Source: Geosiphon pyriformis
Lineage: Eukaryota; Glomeromycota; Glomeromycetes; Archaeosporales; Geosiphonaceae
Direction of reading: 5' to 3'
Length of the DNA: 10,757 nucleotides
Assembly (NCBI GenBank): GCA_016748015.1
Contig: JAAOMT010000042.1
Coordinates: forward strand, 1 to 10,757
Part shown: positions 7,196 through 10,757 of the stretch, in pieces
Numbering within the stretch: the first letter of the stretch is position 1
Layout of the letters: every line of letters starts with the position of its first letter
The notes under the pieces: generated by a model
Told to the model about the DNA's origin: nothing
Databases searched by the model: none
Seen by the model: only the letters and a program-made list of their open reading frames with translations
Position numbers and translations under genes: made by a program

Positions 7196-8590
7196 CCCTA
7201 GAGGTGCAGAGGCCCCACAAACAACCATACCACCACTGGTGCAATAGGCCCCACAATACCTCCCCCAACACACCACATCCCACCCATACCACCCACACAC
7301 AATCCCCATAGGTGCCCAGGCCCATCCACTATCCACCACCCACAACCCCATCCATATTCCAAAACCCACACTGGTGCCAAATGCCCATACCATATCCACA
7401 AAACCCATACCTACCCCCATCCAACCCCCAATCCAACCCCCTTGGGTGCCATAGGCCCTACCAATACCCACAACCCAACCCCCATCCACCAGGGCTTGCC
7501 ACAAGACACTACCCATCCAAACACAGGATCGCGATACCCCATAGGTTCGCCCACCCATACAACCCAACCCAATCCACCCATCCATTCATCGGCTGCCTAC
7601 AAGATACCCTACCCATCCATTACACACCCCCATCCACCGGTGCCAAAGGCCAAACCAGACTTCCCATACCTACTACCACACAAAGCCCATACCTACCAAA
7701 CCATCCATGCTCAGCACATACCTACCACCCAAATACCCCAACCACCCATCCAGCCCATCCCCCAAGCTTTAGCCCCAACCCAACCCACCACACACAAAAA
7801 GCCCCTTTGCTGCCCCCCTGTAGGCACAAAAATGCACCCCCCATCCACACACAAAAGCACCATATACACCCCCACACACCTATTTGAGATACCCAACTAC
7901 CCACACCAAAAACCCCTACCAACCACCAACACTTGCTTTAGCCAACTGGGGATCCTGAGTGGTGATCCTCGAGCCCCACGATCAACCCGAGTTTCCCTAT
8001 AAACCCAGAGTACCCAAGGCCCCATCCAGGCTTGCCACAAATCCAACCCAACCCCACCCCAACCACCCATACAACACGGCGCAGCCTCCAATGCCCAAAT
8101 ACCCAACCCCTACCCATAGACTACCTACCCAATACCAAAATGCCTACCATACCAATGCCCATAGGCCCCCACCAACAACAAACCAAATACCACAAGCCCT
8201 ACCCACAAAGGCCCCTTTGCCACAATACCCTATAAGCCCCAAGCCCACAACAACCAACCCTACCCCCTCCAGGATCGATACCCACACTACCCACACAAAC
8301 CCATGAGACTACCATACCCTATAGGCCCATCCACATCTCACAGGAGATACCTCCCACACAGGATAACACACAATTGGGCCATAGTCAACCATACCTACCA
8401 CAAGTGCAAAAGGCTACCACAATACCAGAGGACCCCAAGCCCATAGGTTAAAAAGGCCATCCACACCAACCACTGGGGCCCTAGGCCCATACATGCCCCT
8501 AGAGGATCATATGCCCATAGGTAGCAATAGGCACCACAATACCTCACCATAGGTTGCAATAGGCCCTACATACTCCAACTACTACCCCAA
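7196..8590 (+). repeat. A/C-rich block of decayed repeats
   Basis: The plus strand is almost free of G in places (three G in 7681-7740) and is built of CCCATACC, CCATCC, CCCAACC and ATAGGCCC words. GGTGC- or GCAATAGGCCC-anchored segments start at 7203, 7238, 7311, 7373, 7445 and 7639, and reappear at 8524 and 8554. The 22 bases at 7241-7262 match 8524-8545 with one difference. GGCTTGCCACAA occurs at 7493 and 8029. This indicates an ancient repeat array with irregular units, mostly about 35 or 60-70 bases. The long open frames inside (7312-7887 and 7442-8002 plus; 7145-7585 minus) are Pro/Thr/His- or Gly/Trp-rich low-complexity readings and not credible genes. Confidence 0.7.
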
Positions 8591-8990
8591 TACCTCCCCC
8601 AATACAGGATACTTTGGATAGGATTGGGATTGGTAGTAGACACAACACTCCTGGGTATGATTGGTGGATTGGTCATATGTGGCCCCATGGGTAAGGATTG
8701 GTAATAATTGGAGGTGGTAATTGGTGGTTGGGTTATGTTGAGTCCTTATACTTTAGACAGGGGGAGGAGTGTAACCTTGTTGATGAGTTGAGTAAATGGA
8801 GTGTATGAATGGGATCCCTATTGGGTAGTATTTGGGTAGTAGAGATGGTATGTTATTATGGAGGGCCCTGTCAGAGTACTTTGGTTGTAACTGTTTGATG
8901 GTACGTCTACGGGTACAAGTTGGGTAGGTAAAAGGACTCCTGATGACTCGCAGGGGCCAGGGGGGATGGTTAAGTGGTTGGCATGGTGTT
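8591..8990 (+). repeat. G/T-rich stretch with GGATTGGT words, up to the junction
   Basis: Composition flips abruptly to G/T-rich on the plus strand: GGATTGG, GATTGGTGG, GGTAATTGG and GGTGGTTGG occur at 8615-8730. The line 8701-8760 has about 19 G against 4 C. On the circle this stretch runs on into bases 1-430. There is no open frame of note, and no promoter or RNA gene is recognised. Confidence 0.5.
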
Positions 8991-9035
8991 GGACCCTATA
9001 TGGCGATTTGTACTTATGTATATGGTATAGGGACC
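8991..9035. repeat. 10-bp hairpin spanning the repeat junction
   Basis: GGACCCTATA (8991-9000) pairs with TATAGGGACC (9026-9035) at 9 of 10 positions around a 25-base loop. In the first copy only the right arm is present (31-40), because the contig starts inside the left arm. The fold is intact only at the internal copy, or on a closed circle. It uses the same CCCTATA/TATAGGG half-words as the hairpin at 1730-1750. Confidence 0.55.
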
Positions 9036-9634
9036 AGATAGGTTACCATTCCCAAGTACCTGCAATTCCACTACGTTGTACACCATGGGTGGTATTTTAT
9101 TACAAGGATGAATTGGTGAGTTAGTATAAAGGGTATCCTGAAGGACTTTTGGAGTACTGTTGGGATTGTGTGCCTGTCCAAGAGGGTATGGATGGTATTA
9201 TGTGTGGTTGGTGATAGCCAGGACTACTCTCTATATTTGTGTTGGTTTCTTACTACACATCTGGGGCCAAGTTCCTGATTGGTATTGCTGTAAGAATTTG
9301 GATCCCACCCTATTTAGCTTATGGCCCCACACCAATAGATCAGTCATAGCCCAGTCCTATATAAGCATGAATAGGGATCCCATGGTTGATTGGTATGGAC
9401 ATGGATTGGTATATTGGGTCCTTTGGTTAGGGGAGTGGCCTCATACCCCAGACCCATCCCAGACGTTGTGCTACGCCCCCACACCCCATTTGGTAGGTAT
9501 TCGACCCCCAGTACCCACTGCAATTTGGTACCTATTGGTACTCCCCAGATGGTCCCCCCAGTCCACCGGCCCCAATCCCCCTGTCCTCTACGGGCAATGC
9601 TCCCTAGGCCCAGTACCGCTGCTTTTGGCCCTCC

Positions 9635-9867
9635 CCCCTGTAGCCCAAACGCGATTAGGAGAGCGTGCTCGCGCCCCGCACTGGGGCCCTACCTACCCGC
9701 CTCGAGGGCGGCCAAGGGCCCCCTGGCGTAGGCCGTCCCCCTTGTAGTGCCAACCCCTTTGAAGCGGGCCAAATAACCTTAAAGCCCGCACTGTGTCAAT
9801 ACCTCCCCTAAAGCCAACCTGCCCTTGAGGCTGGCCTATACACTTAGGGGGTCCATCCCTTAAGGGA
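9635..9867. promoter_or_regulatory. GC hairpin cluster, second copy
   Basis: Same four structures as in the first copy, at 9697-9711, 9764-9789, 9813-9835 and the 12-base palindrome at 9856-9867. Confidence 0.5.
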
Positions 9868-10273
9868 CATCTGGTTTACCCGTATCAGGATCACTATAAC
9901 TACTATATTTTGTGCCGGATGCCACAAACGGGTCCTTGTATGTACCGGTGCGAACTGAAGGGCCCATAGTGGCCGGCCAAGTAGACTTTCTCCATCGATA
10001 CCCCGCCGGAGGCCCTATACATTCAACCCTTACCCTCGACTGCACTTAGAATAATGGTTTGGATGGAGGATGGTTGACAGGATTCAACGGGCCAAATCTG
10101 TTTGGCGCTAACTATAACTAGGGGAACCAAATAGAATTCCGAGTAGGTAGCTAGAGGTCTCATTTTAAGGAGAGTTGAATTGCCCATAATGGTGGGAGTA
10201 TAACTTAGGGCGATATCATGGGTCATACTGGATGGGGTAGTACTAACAAGTAACTGGATTTGTCTAGAGTGTA

Positions 10274-10342
10274 AAGTGCGAGGGGAATCGAACACCTGTA
10301 TAACGATTATCGGTTCATTCTAACCATTTTCACTACGCCTCT
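10274..10342 (-). tRNA. tRNA-like element Ile(GAT)-like, second copy
   Basis: Second reading of the element at 1279-1347, with the same 5/7 acceptor pairing, 8-nt anticodon loop and TTCGATT T-loop. Confidence 0.35.
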
Positions 10343-10724
10343 CATTAGAGGGATGTGTAATCATAACAGCCGTATAATGTGGGGGAACAGATACCCTTAT
10401 GGTAGCCAGTTTAAAGCATGGTGTAATCAACCCCCCTATGCCCTCATCCTACTATTGTATGCTACCTATAGGTACGTATGGCTACTATCGTATGCTGCAA
10501 CCGCTGTGCAAAACAATATGGTGTTATTGTCATACATAGGAACCATGAGTATGGCTATTATCGTAAGGGTATGGACCGTCATAAGGGTCGAACACCCCCT
10601 AGTACTGAGGGTAGCCCTGCTGCTGTCCCATTGTACACATTACTTGGGGGTCTGATACTGTCCTAGCTGCTACTGTTACTGATAAACCTATACTACTAGA
10701 CTGCATTAAGTCGCATCCCTACCA

Positions 10725-10745
10725 TATAGGGTATACGTCCCTATA
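10725..10745. repeat. TATAGGG/CCCTATA hairpin, second copy
   Basis: Second reading of the 7-bp perfect hairpin at 1730-1750, located 12 bases before the contig end. Confidence 0.6.
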
Positions 10746-10757
10746 CAACTATGACGT

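Larger units (their letters stand above)
1..8995. other. One full 8,995-bp unit, probably a circular chromosome
   Basis: This is the complete non-redundant content of the window, inferred from the exact 8,995-base period. No origin or replication gene is recognisable. The unit divides into blocks with contrasting strand composition: G/T-rich at 6690-7190 and 8590-430 across the junction, A/C-rich at 7196-8590, and balanced but TAG/CTA-rich at about 1700-6600. Circular, tandem-array and terminally repeated linear forms cannot be told apart from one contig. The lack of sequence differences between the two readings favours one molecule read twice over a diverged satellite array. Confidence 0.8.
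8996..10757. repeat. Long terminal direct repeat, second copy of 1-1762
   Basis: This repeats bases 1-1762 at +8,995. It contains the second readings of the doubtful 195-codon frame (9160-9747), the GC hairpin cluster (9635-9867), the short minus-strand frames at 9860-10295, the short plus-strand frames at 10353-10666 and the 7-bp hairpin (10725-10745). It adds no new content if the molecule is circular. Confidence 0.95.

Noticed and set aside
7145-7585. Minus-strand frame of 146 codons rich in Gly and Trp
   Set aside because: It is the complementary reading of the same two-letter-biased repeat; the Trp and Gly content is unnatural.
7312-8002. Long plus-strand open frames (7312-7887 and 7442-8002) inside the A/C-rich block
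   Set aside because: They are Pro/Thr/His/Asn-rich readings of low-complexity repeats, overlap in two phases and have no domain. Lack of G and T removes stop codons here.
7196-8590. CRISPR-like array
   Set aside because: Repeated words are short, divergent and irregularly spaced, with no constant repeat-spacer pattern and no cas gene.
1-10757. LTR retrotransposon with 1.76-kb LTRs
   Set aside because: There is no TG...CA ends, primer-binding site, polypurine tract, or gag/pol frame, and the contig ends coincide with the repeat ends. A circle or tandem unit explains this better.

Overview
The window is one 8,995-base unit read about 1.2 times. Bases 1-1762 return as 8996-10757, at a constant offset of 8,995 and with no difference found where I compared them. 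Both contig ends fall inside this repeat. The simplest reading is a circular molecule of 8,995 bp, or a long tandem array, that the assembler ran past its start. Everything in 8996-10757 is therefore a second reading of 1-1762.

I recognise no protein gene in any frame. The longest open frames (about 115-195 codons) have odd compositions, low complexity, or heavy overlap with frames on the other strand. There is no recognisable replication protein, transposase, polymerase, respiratory-chain protein or intact ribosomal RNA. TAG and its complement CTA are very common, and palindromic 6-mers such as GGATCC are strongly over-represented. This argues against a bacterial replicon or phage and suggests non-coding or highly derived DNA. 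The best clue to origin is a set of tRNA-like folds: three on the minus strand (1279-1347, 4076-4141, 4419-4489) and a weaker one on the plus strand (4961-5032). They have T-loop or D-arm hallmarks but mismatched stems, as in organelle tRNAs that are repaired by editing. A multipartite mitochondrial chromosome of a eukaryote is my leading but unproven hypothesis. Calcareous sponges have several chromosomes of about 8-9 kb, tRNA acceptor-stem editing and UAG read as Tyr. Diplonemids have circular chromosomes that are almost entirely non-coding. A gene-free satellite or plasmid-like circle remains possible.

Layout of one unit: (1) 1-430, G/T-rich, with TTGGTAT/GATTGG words. (2) 430-872, C-rich then GC-rich, ending in a cluster of four hairpins or palindromes. 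(3) 873-1760, mixed sequence with a tRNA-like element and a perfect 7-bp hairpin. (4) About 1900-4000, a field of dispersed, same-strand CTATCAGT words. (5) 3985-5032, tRNA-like elements and a pair of competing G/C-run hairpins. (6) 5033-6660, no recognised gene. (7) 6661-7190, G/T-rich with clustered GGATCC. (8) About 7196-8590, an A/C-rich block of decayed repeats whose strand composition is the reverse of both flanks. (9) 8590-8995, G/T-rich again, running into the junction hairpin at 8991-9035 and so back to base 1. Two-letter strand bias, decayed repeats and hairpins, rather than reading frames, are the organising principle here.
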